Below, in pieces: positions 15,101-24,400 of a DNA stretch of 64,000 bases; the first letter of the stretch is position 1, and every line of letters starts with the position of its first letter. The DNA lies in assembly GCF_037975245.1 (NCBI RefSeq), contig NC_092569.1, forward strand, positions 25,796,668-25,860,667, read 5' to 3'. The notes beneath the pieces are model-generated. The model saw only the letters and a list, made by a program, of their open reading frames with translations, did not search any database and was not told the origin of the DNA. Position numbers and translations under genes: made by a program. The DNA is from Apostichopus japonicus (taxonomy: Eukaryota > Echinodermata > Holothuroidea > Aspidochirotida > Stichopodidae).

Positions 15101-18100
15101 GCAGGAGGGACTGTTGCAGAGATTCATGTATCACACAGCTACAGGATTGTCAGGCGGTCTGCAGGGTGAATTGTACCAATGACGATGAATGTTATAAGTT
15201 TTGTAGATTCGTCTGCGAGGACGAATATGAGACATGTTCCAATCCCTGTAATTTGATGGAACATCGCTGCAATTCAGACTGCCGAAGCAGTGAGCAGATT
15301 TGCGTCGGTCAGTGTATAACATGTCAATCAGTATGGAACTCAACTCAGATGGCTACTAGCACCATGGCTACTAGCACCATGGCTACTAACACCATGGCTA
15401 CTAACACCATGGCTGCTAGCACCATGCCTACTAACACCATGGCTACTAGCACCAGCTTACAGCTAACAACAAATGGAAGTGCTGTAATAGATGGTATGAA
15501 TTCAACATGCTCTTGTAACCAAAGCACTGCATCAAGTTCGAATTACTTGTTTGAGTTTAATAACTCCACAGAAGACTACAACTGCTCCTGCGGCAACTCC
15601 AGTGGTATCGTGCGGCCACAGTTCGTCGGTGATGTTTGTGGCAAGTCGAACATGTCTCAGTGCACGCTCGCCTGTAACTCGTCGGTGGCGAGATGTTACG
15701 AAGCCTGCCCGTGCGAGGAAGGCTGTCATATCGACGCTGCTTCTTGTCGGTTGACCTGCAGAGGATGTCAATTGCCCTGCTATGACCAGTGCTATGGTAA
15801 CTGCTCAACAGCTGTGTCTGAATGCCAAGAAAATTGTGAACAAAGTTTGATGAGAATGGAGACCCTGTATGAATGTATTGACTTGTGCAACAGTTCATGT
15901 GTCAATGTCTGCTTTACAAACCAGACCGAGAATATGGCATGCATGACTGATTGCAGCAGACACAGAGCGCAGTGTATATCCCAATGTACTACACAGTATC
16001 TGGCTGTCTGTACTAACAAAACCAACTTCAACTATCATTGGAATAACAGCACATCCACAGGAGGAGCAGATGTATTATCTACTGCTCGCACAGACATGAC
16101 TGGATACGCTATAGGAAGGAATGTAACATATAGCTACAATAGTACAGTACCTGCATTGCTAGAGAATTCAACTTCCATTAGTGATATACTGGATTCCTCA
16201 CCAGATGAGAGCGTGCTTGTTACCGATGATGTCACCACTCAGACAGATGGAATGGTTACGCCGTTGAGCAACAACGTCACCACGGTGATGTATGTGGGCG
16301 GCAGCAAGGCATCTGATTCAACCACCCATGTGTGTAGCGTAATATGCTTGAACACTCTCGACATCTGCCTGAATGGAACTGAAGTCAATGCAACATTCAA
16401 GAATGTGTTAAATTGTTCAGATCAGTATGACATTTGTATCGCACATTGCATTGGCGACCACACCCAAACCTGTTGTCGAGCGGCATGCTCCTCAGACAAC
16501 GCGACGTGCATCCTGTCCTGTTCGAGGTGCGACGGTTGTCTCGGAGACTGCAAGGATTCATGCGACAGCTTTCAGGATAGTTGCATATCCAATTGCCAAA
16601 GACTGGAGAATCGTAGCAATAGATCTGTGGACTGTGATGCATATGCAAGCTGTGCTCTAGGATGTAAGAACAAGACTGATCAGAACTGTACACTAGCGTG
16701 TTTACAATTGCACATCGACAGAAACTGCAGCTCGGTTGCAAACTGCTCTGCTTTGGATGATGTATGTTTGTCACATCGCAGAAGAAAGAGAGGTTGCAGG
16801 GAGGCACAGATCATCTTCAGGGGTACCCCGGACACACTAAGCGAAACAGTCGTTTTCCATCGAGGGAGAAGATCCGCGCAACAGAACGACACTTTGGCGG
16901 GAAATGTGAGCAGCCCGCACGGACACAACCGGTCCCACGATCTATGTAATGTCTATCAACAGTATCGGAGGAATCTAACGGAATACAAGGTGGTGGCCTG
17001 TCAAAATTCATCCTTCACATGTTCCTCTGAGAACAGAACCCATTGCTGTGAGGTCAACGGCTCCTGTGTGAATCGTGACAATAGCAGCGTGTGTGGGGAT
17101 GATCTTTATGACGACGCTCCTATAAGACTCAAAGATTGTATAGCCGATTGCCGGCTTACATCGACCTACTGTGACAACCACTGTCAGAATTGTTCGGACT
17201 CAGATCAATGTTTGGGAATCTGCTCTGAGGTCTGCCATTTCGTCGAACCCATCGACCGTTCTGCAGAGTGTGCGGAGCACTGTGTCTCGTCATTGGTCTC
17301 AACGAGTTGCTCCCAGGATTGCAACTCTTCTTGCCCGAATGGTGCTGGATCTTTGAGCTGTGCTGATTGTAACAATCGTACTTTCATCTCGACCAGTCAG
17401 AACTGTTCTGATCTTGTCTCGACCAATAGCAGCTCACATGACGAATGCCTGGCGCTGGTAGTATACCCAGACTGCACTTGCAACTGCAGCTGTGAAAAGA
17501 CCGAGAGGAAGGCCTTCAAGTGGAGACGTAAGTATGTTTTGAATTTTTGTTGAAGCTTGATGGAGGGTTAAGTAAAACTGAAGGGTGCGGAAATGAGGTG
17601 TAGAGGGGAAGGGGAGGGTAGGGGTATGTAGAAATAGGTGTGATTTGACAAGAAATTTAAAATCTCCAACAAGTATAGTTATTGCAAATGGGATGACAGA
17701 AATAAGTGATCAAAGAAGGTATATAGCATACTAACATTGGTAGTGAATGAAATATGACACCTAGCACTTGTTACAAATAAACTGTTAGTTTTTCAGCCCT
17801 TTAATATCCACTGGCTTATGTGACCAATTTTCCAGTGCATCACATTCTAGTCTTCCGTCAGGGTGTGTTACACCACACTTGCATCAGTCGGGTTCGCAGG
17901 AAATGAATAGAATGACCAATTGCTATGTCGCCCTCACGTTTAGATCACCCTTTGGCATTATGATCAGATTGAATAAATGTAACTAATGAAATAAAATTAT
18001 GAAAATTATCTAGCTCATAAAATGGGATTGAGCTGCAACATTGTAAATCAATATATATTACCATCATCACTGCTTTTTTTTTTCTACAACATTTTTTTAA

Positions 18101-21100
18101 TTTCAAAATTTGGACCACAAATCAGGCTTGAAGAGCATGATCAGTAAAATATCGTCATGGCAACGTCAAATATTGGCCAATAAAGTCTCTTAATGTAGAT
18201 TTAACATTTGTTTTCCCCCTTTCTATTCATTTTGGACATTTTGATTTTTGCATTTAGGGCACCCAACTTGTAAGGTAAATATAACTCTCCCTTCTCCCCC
18301 CACCCCACCATCCCTACAACCTTTGGAAACCTGTAAAGCACCCTAAACTTATATAACAAGCAAATTAAATTCAAACCTTACAACTCACCCTATGATCTTA
18401 ACATACCTTATCAGCTAATAGCTGCCCTAGATTTGCTGGATAATGAAACATGGAAAGATGAAACACTTAAAATTTAAGTCAACTCATTTTAACGTTACTA
18501 TCCAGGTATGCACTTATCGGTTGGAAACGTACTCGGTTACAACTCGGTCAACGGCACCCTCTACGGTCTATCCCGGAATGGACTGGCCATCTTGGAGAGC
18601 ACAGATGTCGGAGAGAGCTGGAGAGCCATCAGTGACAGGGAGTGGTCAGACATTCGGTCATCGAGGTGGTTTAGACCAGCAGAGAGACTGGACGAAGGAT
18701 CCCTCCACACCCTAAATGGGACTTCTCCTCAATTCACATTTGTATCAGATGCTTGGAACAGTTCATACAGATGTGAGCAAAAACAAATATTTAAAAGTCA
18801 AAATCATGAAATGGCAGTAGCACTTACATTTCGGTTTCAAGGAAAACCTTTATAAAAGAATAGTCCAGGTCAAAATTTCTTTTTGATATGTTACAGAGGA
18901 AAATAATGTAAGCTTTCTAGTGAAAATTTGCATTCAATTCATATGTACCGTTTTTGAGATATTGGCAGTTCAAATTATCTGATATTCTACCAAAAGTGGA
19001 CTTGAAGCAAACAGGTGTCATGTCATAGTTGCACACTGACAAAAATAGTGTTTTGATTTTTACTATATTTTCAAGTCTATGATTTGACCTTGGATTGGAT
19101 ACGGTTTACTAGTTTGTCTAAAGGGGATGTGAAATTTATGGAATACCAATACCTATGGTACATTCACATCATGTATGCATCCAATTGTGGAGTATAAAAT
19201 TAGACATAAATTTTAAAGGAAAACAAAACATTATTTATCTATGTGCAACAATGACGTCAGACCCGTTTGCTACAAGTTCACGTTTGGTACAAATTGTGGC
19301 AACTTCAACTGTCAATATCTCAAAAACAGTACACAGGATTTGAATGCAAATTTCACAAGAGAACGCTTAGATTATGTTCCTCTTTAATATATCGAAGAGA
19401 AGTTTTGACCCAGTCCAGTGAAATATATGTGTTTGGACAAAAAGAGTCAGAGAGGAGTAACATTTCCTGATGATACTTCTGCTCTGAGCAATGTGCAGGG
19501 TAAGCGGGTACATAGCTCATGCCAAGCTTATGTCTCAGGCATACCTTATAAGGGCAAGATTGAGTTAGTATTTTTAGTTTTTTGCTCAGGTCAGATTTTA
19601 AAACAAATTTCAGATACTTTTTTTCTTGGCCCTAGAGGAGTTCAACGACTTCCTTTAATAAGGACTATATAGAGATTACTTCCTTATTTGAACAAATCAA
19701 TACTTTGTGATAATGGAGTAATCAAGTTAAATCTAAAACAGGCATTTGTATCAGAAGCATTTTACTTGTTGATGCTGAATTTGAACTATTCGTGATCCTC
19801 TCATTTACATCGTATCACTTCCTGATAACAACCAATTCCCAATAAGGGGAACATAAACATATTCACCAGTGTTGAATGTGGTCGGTGTGCATGGATCTGT
19901 GTCATTTACTCATTAAAGCATTTGATATTTCTTTGGCTTCTGATTGTCATCTAAATCGCTGGTATTTAAAAGTGGGGGATCCAACACTCTTTAGGGTGGT
20001 AAAAATCGTTTGAAGGCTTGTTAACAAAGTCAGAATGAGTAAGGAATTGCATGTATCTGTGGCCAAAAAGTGTGGATGAAATTTGCACATAAATTGTTGC
20101 AAAAGATGTGTAAAAGTAAGTTGGCCTGACATTTTGATCCTAGCAGGAGGCTAAATGACAATTAATGGTAACAGAAGGGACAAAAACACGCACAGAATAC
20201 AATCAGGTTAATAAGCAGGGTGAACACAAAGAGATAGATGTAAGGGGATTAGTAGATAAGGGAGGATTAGTAGACAAGGATTAGTAGACAAGGGATGGAG
20301 AGAACAAAGAATCCAACAGGGGGAAGAGGAGAGGTAGGAGATAAACTGTGGATGGAAAAAGAGAGGATTAAGGGAAGGGGGTAGGGAATAAACTAGAGAA
20401 GGACAAAGACAGAAAGGAGTGGAGAAAAAAAGGATGGAAGAGAGCTATGAGAAGAGGAGTGACAGGGGGGGGGGGGGCACAGGGGGAGAAAAGTTAGTCA
20501 TGTCCTTCCTGAAGTAAGGAGAATGTTGTGGTTGTTATTAGTGATTTGCCGAAGAGGAGGCAATTCTCTTACACAGGCTCTTTAGTGGATAAGCAGTTTG
20601 CTAACAGTTTTATTTTATTTTGAAGTTGCAAAAGTTAAAAAGTTTGGCAACTAATCACCCTTCATCATGTAATGATTTCCCAACTGGAGGGGGGTTACCT
20701 CCCCCCAAAGACCGGCTTCCCCAGGCCACAATAAATGCCCTTCTGGATGGTTAAATAGATGTTGCAGTAAAAATTGGGTTCACCAAGCAAAAAGTAAGAC
20801 AGAAAAAATTTGAATACCAGGGATCTTAAAGGTCAGGAGGAAACATCCCTAACCATTGGGTGTTTAACGATATCTTCTCCCGAGATTTCATTCTGCGTTA
20901 GTCATTACAGCCTCTGTTGCAAATTTTACCAAAAATGTCTTCATATTTGTTTAAAAACTATATCTTTCCTCATAGATATTTTGTTTAACTCTACTTGTAG
21001 TGTCTGGCGTCGGTCTTCACCATCAAGCTTCATCAAACTGGACAGAGCTTTGGGAAACACTGGGTATCTGGACTTGTTGCGATATGTAGGAGTCTATCTA

Positions 21101-21136
21101 AGAGACCTGCAGAAACCTGGAATACGTTGGGTATGA
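3..21136 (+). CDS. Large multi-exon Cys-rich WSC-domain surface/secreted glycoprotein gene, 5' partial
   Basis: I read 14 exons: 3-184, 681-1573, 2603-2833, 4408-4523, 5075-5218, 6356-6420, 7471-7672, 8321-8534, 9795-9830, 11293-11377, 12922-13102, 13729-17527, 18506-18772 and 20976-21136. Each is bounded by AG/GT sites, and the phases join without a break, giving about 2190 codons. Order of parts: WSC domain, Cys-rich spacer, an adhesion-repeat-like domain (exons 5-8), a giant Cys-rich and Ser/Thr-rich region with basic cleavage-like motifs (exon 12), then a short segment reminiscent of BNR repeats. N-glycosylation sequons are very common and no membrane helix is visible, so the product is probably extracellular. 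The signal peptide must lie left of the window. The gene may end at the TGA at 21134 or continue from a GTATGA donor at 21131. I do not recognise an orthologue. Confidence 0.72.
681..1573 (+). CDS. Exon: second half of WSC domain plus Cys-rich region
   Basis: It follows a TCTCTAG acceptor; AG from the previous exon plus G completes an Arg codon. The first residues, GLFVSGTKNGTDCFCGD, complete the WSC consensus (yfGlqyGxeCyCg). The remaining 260 or so residues are rich in Cys (roughly one per eight to nine residues) and in N-glycosylation sequons, with repeated C-x(3)-C and C-x(7-8)-C spacings but no domain I can name. The donor is AAG|GTTAGT, phase 1. Antisense and other-frame open readings here are shadows. 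Confidence 0.75.
1580..2410 (+). repeat. Intronic minisatellite
   Basis: About 830 bp of alternating units, roughly 70-85 bp each, built from ATAACCTGTCAGGTATAACC and CACTGTACCCAAGTCTGTAT blocks. It begins almost at the splice donor of the preceding exon. Short open frames on both strands are repeat artefacts. Confidence 0.9.
2603..2833 (+). CDS. Exon: Cys-containing segment
   Basis: The acceptor is TTGTCTGCACAG. The exon opens by completing an Asp codon and encodes about 77 residues with six or more Cys (for example SCLHLCYQQNC) and one N-linked sequon near PSNCSED. The donor CTG|GTTAGT leaves phase 1. No known domain was recognised. Confidence 0.65.
2881..3474. mobile_element. Degenerate hAT-like non-autonomous element
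   Basis: It starts CAGGGGCGAGCCAGG and ends CTGGCTACACCCCTG, an imperfect inverted pair. Inside, GAGCGGAGCGTACA and the following CCTGAAA...CCGAG block match part of the 389-bp element at 44999. No clear 8-bp duplication remains. It lies in the intron between exons 3 and 4. Confidence 0.5.
3815..4288. mobile_element. MITE with 14-bp inverted ends and GTTATA duplication
   Basis: The left end CAGGGATGTGCCCA and the inverted right end CATGGATGTGCCCA match at 13 of 14 positions. GTTATA flanks both sides (3809-3814 and 4289-4294). The left part holds three direct copies of CCGCCCAGCACT. 474 bp, non-coding. Confidence 0.75.
4408..4523 (+). CDS. Exon: short linker segment with two Cys
   Basis: It lies between a CCCTGTTAG acceptor and a GAG|GTAATC donor and is phase compatible (2-nt start, phase 0 end). 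It encodes about 39 residues beginning GDGTQTCGSEDF and ending GLYDPDE. It sits 113 bp after a MITE whose insertion enlarged the preceding intron. Confidence 0.6.
5075..5218 (+). CDS. Exon: start of adhesion-repeat-like domain
   Basis: The acceptor is TCCAATGCAG and the donor GAG|GTATGT; it is a symmetric phase 0-0 exon of 48 codons. It encodes an alternating hydrophobic, beta-type sequence (DIITWEFELQV ... PFAPFRLE) that continues into exons 6-8 as one domain. Confidence 0.65.
5232..5750 (-). pseudogene. 3' end of a CR1/L2-type LINE reverse transcriptase ORF, truncated
   Basis: Read on the minus strand it gives LTTLELRRLPGDLIKVFKIV, then an SFTRGH-x-L-K motif, then NGLPEKVV...FQNALD, the usual C-terminal tail of CR1/Jockey/L2-type ORF2. 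At least one stop lies inside (a TGA where a Trp is usual). The 3' end carries AGTTT/AAACT tandem repeats (5232-5262), a typical LINE tail. 5'-truncated, in an intron of the WSC gene. Confidence 0.75.
6356..6420 (+). CDS. Exon: 22-residue beta-strand segment
   Basis: A 65-nt exon after CCTCCTCGTCAG, ending at GG|GTATAT in phase 2. It reads AGKVNLLMTVWVAAELSGYR and joins exactly to the next exon. It is assigned by phase, splice sites and beta-strand character. Confidence 0.55.
7471..7672 (+). CDS. Exon: extracellular Ig-like (DUF11-like) repeat core
   Basis: The acceptor is TTATTCTGCAG and the donor TAT|GTGAGC. The segment HHPNSTVTARDITVWWILPA followed by a hydrophobic strand and an NLTN glycosylation site resembles the H-x(5)-A-x-[DN]-[IV] and W-x-LP strand pattern of the conserved extracellular repeats grouped with DUF11-like Ig folds. 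The family match is by eye and uncertain; the exon call is firmer. Confidence 0.65.
8321..8534 (+). CDS. Exon: end of adhesion-repeat-like domain
   Basis: It runs from a TTGATCCTAG acceptor to a CAAG|GTAAAA donor (phase 0 to 1). It encodes 71 residues with FSFHFLVRLDPEGTLPAGDY, a strand-turn-strand pattern usual at the end of such Ig-like repeats, then an acidic, His/Tyr-rich tail. Confidence 0.65.
8608..8770. repeat. Tandem repeat of about 20 bp containing ATGCAAAA
   Basis: Seven or eight copies of a unit like TTTGCTATGCAAAATGGTCAA. Each carries an octamer-like ATGCAAAA, close to the POU consensus ATGCAAAT. It is 75 bp downstream of a splice donor. The minus-strand open frame here is a repeat artefact. 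Confidence 0.85.
9166..9545 (+). repeat. Dispersed repeat family A, copy 1
   Basis: About 380 bp closely matching 26146-26515 in the same orientation; shared blocks include CATTGAAGAC, TCGCTACAAAATGCAGACAG and GTACACTGTGCTGTGGGTAT. It has no lasting open frame. Class unknown. Confidence 0.85.
9795..9830 (+). CDS. Microexon (36 nt)
   Basis: TTTCTCTCCTATCAG precedes and GTAAGA follows. It adds a short basic, Pro-containing linker (QTPPIMRPERD). Phase 1-1 matches both neighbours and a GTAAGA donor supports it, but 36 nt is little evidence alone. Confidence 0.5.
10030..11270 (+). repeat. Four tandem copies of a ~310-bp intronic repeat
   Basis: Copies begin near 10031, 10333, 10648 and 10966 with TTTACTGGCCCCAACAAACA and end near AAGAAATGTTTAATGATAAT. 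Divergence is only a few percent. The array ends just before the acceptor of the exon at 11293. Confidence 0.9.
11293..11377 (+). CDS. Exon upstream of the decoy-acceptor array
   Basis: It follows GGCTTCTTTAG and encodes LKMYSFLYDEGNDIFYACFY and the glycosylation site NRTG. Two donors are possible: 11371 (GTAACA, phase 1) and 11378 (CAG|GTACTA, phase 2). Only the second joins in frame to the next coding exon at 12922, so I chose it. Confidence 0.55.
12126..13010 (+). repeat. 112-bp tandem repeat made of intron end plus exon start (decoy acceptors)
   Basis: Eight copies, near 12129, 12240, 12350, 12462, 12574, 12686, 12798 and 12910. Each holds TTGACCTGATTTTTAG|GAGGG followed by about 77 bp of the exon at 12922. 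Each unit has a pyrimidine-rich tract and AG. Only the last copy continues into the full exon. Confidence 0.9.
12922..13102 (+). CDS. Exon: Cys-rich segment, the only full copy of a tandemly duplicated exon start
   Basis: It uses the last of eight near-identical acceptors (CCTGATTTTTAG) and runs to a GAG|GTGATT donor, phase 0. It encodes DTYPSCDDYCNCTFQEG and then CSCGCHYECQE. Earlier copies contain the first 77 nt or so of this exon, but read through they reach a stop (TTGTTCTTTTGA) 35 nt later, so only this acceptor keeps the frame. Confidence 0.6.
13729..17527 (+). CDS. Giant single exon: repeated Cys modules and Ser/Thr-rich linkers (1266 codons)
   Basis: The acceptor is TTTCTTTTCAG and the donor GGAGAC|GTAAGT. 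The 3.8-kb exon is open throughout. It encodes Cys-rich blocks at about residues 1-230, 424-534, 593-762, 867-1014 and 1070-1260, separated by Ser/Thr/Asn-rich, mucin-like linkers full of NxS/T sequons. Within blocks the spacing repeats C-x(3)-C-x(6-7)-C-x(3)-C-x(3)-C (for example CLSECRENCDAVEWNC), suggesting disulphide-linked helical hairpins. Residues 540-576 hold seven or so copies of a five-residue repeat (MATST/MATNT) made by a 15-bp tandem repeat. RRRKR near 16780 and RGRR near 16864 look like proprotein-convertase sites. No named family fits; role unknown, probably an extracellular matrix, mucus or adhesive protein. Confidence 0.85.
18506..18772 (+). CDS. Exon: BNR/Vps10-repeat-like segment
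   Basis: It lies between ACTATCCAG and AGAT|GTGAGC; 2-nt start, phase 1 end. It encodes 89 residues in which LYGLSRNGLAILESTDVGES plus W resembles the S-x-D-x-G-x-[ST]-W Asp-box motif of beta-propellers, with one glycosylation site (NSS). One motif does not prove a propeller. Confidence 0.65.
18859..19420. mobile_element. Long-inverted-repeat MITE
   Basis: Left arm 18860-19000 and right arm 19270-19418 are inverted copies (both contain TTTTTGAGATATTG and AATTTGCATTCAA, in opposite sense), ending near TAGTCCAGGTCAAAA and the inverse of TTTTGACCCAGTCCA. Non-coding, in the intron after exon 13. Confidence 0.7.
20095..20505 (-). mobile_element. Penelope-like element 3' region, fragment
   Basis: On the minus strand this purine-rich stretch reads as the pyrimidine-rich 3' region seen after the Penelope ORF at 54840-55080, sharing TTTATCTCCTAC, CCATCCCTTGTCTAC, CTTTGTGTTCACC, TCTGTGCGTGTTTTTGTCCC and CCTGCTAGGATC...GTCAGGCCAAC. 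It carries no coding part. Confidence 0.75.
20540..20630 (+). mobile_element. Penelope-like terminal segment, second orientation
   Basis: ACACAGGCTCTTTAGTGGATAAGCAGTTTGCTAACAGTTTTATTTT matches the end of the element at 55090-55135 on the plus strand, opposite to the adjoining minus-strand fragment. Inverted neighbouring pieces are common in Penelope insertions. Confidence 0.65.
20976..21136 (+). CDS. Probable last exon (or internal exon ending at 21130)
   Basis: The acceptor is TTTCCTCATAG. The exon completes a Tyr codon and encodes about 53 residues including FNSTCSVWRR and YLDLLRYVGVYLRDLQKPGI. It reaches TGA at 21134-21136. A GTATGA donor at 21131 would instead give a phase 0 exon. No downstream exon in the right phase was found: the candidate after the acceptor at 23164 stops after eight codons. 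Confidence 0.5.
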
Positions 21137-21179
21137 TGTGGAGGTGCTACGATCTCTATAGCCAGCTCTTCATCGAATG

Positions 21180-22950
21180 GATGTTACTTTAAACACCAGT
21201 GTGTAGATGTGTTATGTCATCTTTAAACACCTGTGTAGATGTGTTGTGTCATCTTTAAACAACCTGTGTAGATGTGTTATGTCATCTTTATACACCAGTG
21301 TAGATGTGTTATGTCATCTTTAAACACCAGTGTGTAGATGTGTTATGTCATCTTTAAACACCAGTGTGTAGATGTGTTATGTCATCTTTAAACACCAGTG
21401 TGTAGATGTGTTATGTCATCTTTATACACCAGTGTAGATGTGTTATGTCATCTTGAAACACCAGTGTGTAGATGTGTTATGTCATCTTTAAACACCAGTG
21501 TGTAGATGTGTTATGTTATCTTTAAACACCTGTGTAGATGTGTTATGTCATCTTTAAACACCAGTGTGTAGATGTGTTATGTTATCTTTAAACACCTGTG
21601 TAGATGTGTTATGTCATCTTTAAACACCTGTGTAGATGTGTTGTGTCATCTTTAAACACCAGTGTGTAGATGTGTTATGTCATCTTTAAACACCTGTGTG
21701 CAGATGTGTTATGTCATCTTTAAACACCAGTGTGTAGATGTGTTATGTCATCTTTAAACACCAGTGTGTAGATGTGTTATGTCATCTTTAAACATCAGTG
21801 TGTAGATGTGTTATGTCATCTTTAAACACCAGTGTGTAGATGTGTTATGTCATCTTTAAACACCAGTGTGTAGATGTGTTATGTCATCTTTAAACACCAG
21901 TGTGTAGATGTGTTATGTTATCTTTAAACACCTGTGTGTAGATGTGTTATGTCATCTTTAAACACCTGTGTAGATGTGTTGTGTCATCTTTAAACACCAG
22001 TGTGTAGATGTGTTATGTCATCTTTAAACACCTGTGTGCAGATGTGTTATGTCATCTTTAAACACCTGTGTAGATGTGTTATGTCATCTTTAAACACCTG
22101 TGTAGATGTGTTATGTCATCTTTAAACACCAGTGTGTAGATGTGTTATGTCATCTTTAAACACCAGTGTGTAGATGTGTTATGTCATCTTTAAACACCTG
22201 TGTAGATGTGTTATGTCATCTTTAAACACCAGTGTGTAGATGTGTTATGTCATCTTTAAACATCAGTGTGTAGATGTGTTATGTTATCTTTAAACACCTG
22301 TGTAGATGTGTTATGTCATTTTTAAACACCTGTGTAGATGTGCTGTGTCATCTTTAAACACCAGCGTGTAGATGTGTTATGTCATCTTTAAACACCTGTG
22401 TGCAGATGTGTTATGTCATCTTTAAACACCTGTGTAGATGTGTTATGTCATCTTTAAACACCAGTGTGTAGATGTGTTATGTCATCTTTAAACACCAGTG
22501 TGTAGATGTGTTATGTTATCTTTAAACACCTGTGTAGATGTGTTATGTCATCTTTAAACACCTGTGTAGATGTGCTGTGTCATCTTTAAACACCAGCGTG
22601 TAGATGTGTTATGTCATCTTTAAACACCTGTGTGCAGATGTGTTATGTCATCTTTAAATACCTGTGTAGATGTGTTATGTCATCTTTAAACACCAGTGTG
22701 TAGATGTGTTATGTCATCTTTAAACATCAGTGTGTAGATGTGTTATGTTATCTTTAAACACCTGTGTAGATGTGTTATGTCATCTTTAAACACCTGTGTA
22801 GATGTGCTGTGTCATCTTTAAACACCAGCGTGTAGATGTGTTATGTCATCTTTAAACACCTGTGTGCAGATGTGTTATGTCATCTTTAAACACCTGTGTA
22901 GATGTGTTATGTCATCTTTAAACACCAGTGTGTAGATGTGTTATGTCATT
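21180..22950 (+). repeat. 1.8-kb minisatellite of 30-34-bp units
   Basis: About 55 units of TGTAGATGTGTTATGTCATC plus TTTAAACACC(AG/TG), with 30- and 34-bp variants ordered in higher-order patterns. It starts 45 bp after the last recognised exon of the WSC gene. A short open frame at its right edge is a repeat artefact. Confidence 0.95.
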
Positions 22951-23553
22951 TTCTTATTTGTTTACTGGCAGCCTCATGGTACATTTGGTGTCTGAATTTG
23001 CTACAGTCTGTAGGTATGGTAGGAAAAAGTTTTTATTTCTAATCAAACAAGTGTTATCTGGAGGTAATAACGTAACTGTCTGTTCCTTCTACCTATTTTT
23101 ACTAAATGGTTCTCAATTTTAAACATCCCGTGTAGATTTTTTTTTTTTTTTTTTTTTTCGGCAGCTTCCTTCAAAGTATATTGGTCACTGACATTGCTTC
23201 ATTCTGTAAGTATCTCACAATATGGTTTGATTTCAAGAAAGGAAATCATAAGTCATGCCTGGATGGTACTATTAAATGTTTGCACTATTTTACCAATTTG
23301 TCCCACTTTACACCTGTATGGATATAAACTATAATATTTTGATTGATTTGAATGTTAAAGATACATTGGGACCTGAATTTTCTGTATTTTCCTGAATTTT
23401 ATATCTGATGCAATACCTTTCAATTCCAATGTATTTTTATGCTACTATTGGGCGAACTGTGTGATGACCTAATAGATGTATACAGTTTAGAGCCAGTATG
23501 TATGACAGATAAGACTTCAGTCTGAACTTAGTAAGACCTTTTCACTTCTCATC

Positions 23554-23616
<63 letters not shown>

Positions 23617-24400
23617 ATTACGCTACATAAATCATAAGCTGTCGAATTGAAAATACCACTTTGATTACTTCCTGAAGTTAGCTCTCAATCATATTCTCAG
23701 CTGTAATGTGAAGAAAAAAGGAAGCAGTTAATAATTGTAATGTTTTAATGTTCGCTTATCAATCTTTTTTATGTCTTTTTTTAGATTTGTTTTTTTTTCG
23801 TCCCAAGACAAGAAAACAAAATGCTGACAGACATATTTTACATTTGTATAAGCAATGTTTTCATTGCTTTGCACAATTCCGATATTATCACAATTTGTTA
23901 TATTTACTGCCATTTATGATGTATCTCATACTTCATTGTCCATCCTTTAGTGTGATGTCATTTTATGGTTCACTTTTCTTTTTCTTTTTTACTATTTCTA
24001 ACTTGTACATTACCAAAATTATTACATTATGGCATGTCATTGTTATTGTTTATCATTGCTAAGTTAACAATGAGGAGGAACTGAGAATATAATTGCATTT
24101 AAGGAAAGCAGAGATGAAGAATAACGTTAACTATCAACTTACATATTTCACAATATATATGATTGATGGATGACCTTGACAATGTCACTGCAATCTGTAA
24201 CATTTGATTACCATGTTAGTTGTCAGGACAACCGCCAATTTTTTTTTTTTTAGCATGTGTTTGTGCTTTCCGTTGGTATTCCGCACTTTCTATTTTGGCT
24301 TCTCATGTTGTATTTGAATTATTGACACCTTGATTTTCATAAAGACTTTTTTCTTTCAAAGCATAATGTGCTTTGAAGTACATAATTTGTGTTCACGTTA
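22951..24400. other. Non-coding stretch with microsatellites
   Basis: Poly-T at 23136-23158, an (ATC)n microsatellite at 23556-23616 and an AT-rich region. Short open frames in it have no recognisable family or splice support. No gene seen. Confidence 0.6.

Noticed and set aside
21180-22950. CRISPR array
   Set aside because: Units are contiguous without unique spacers, and the window is eukaryotic; it is a minisatellite.
23164-23206. Downstream exon of the WSC gene after the 21131 donor
   Set aside because: In the required phase it hits a stop after eight codons; only the wrong phase is open to the GTAAGT donor.
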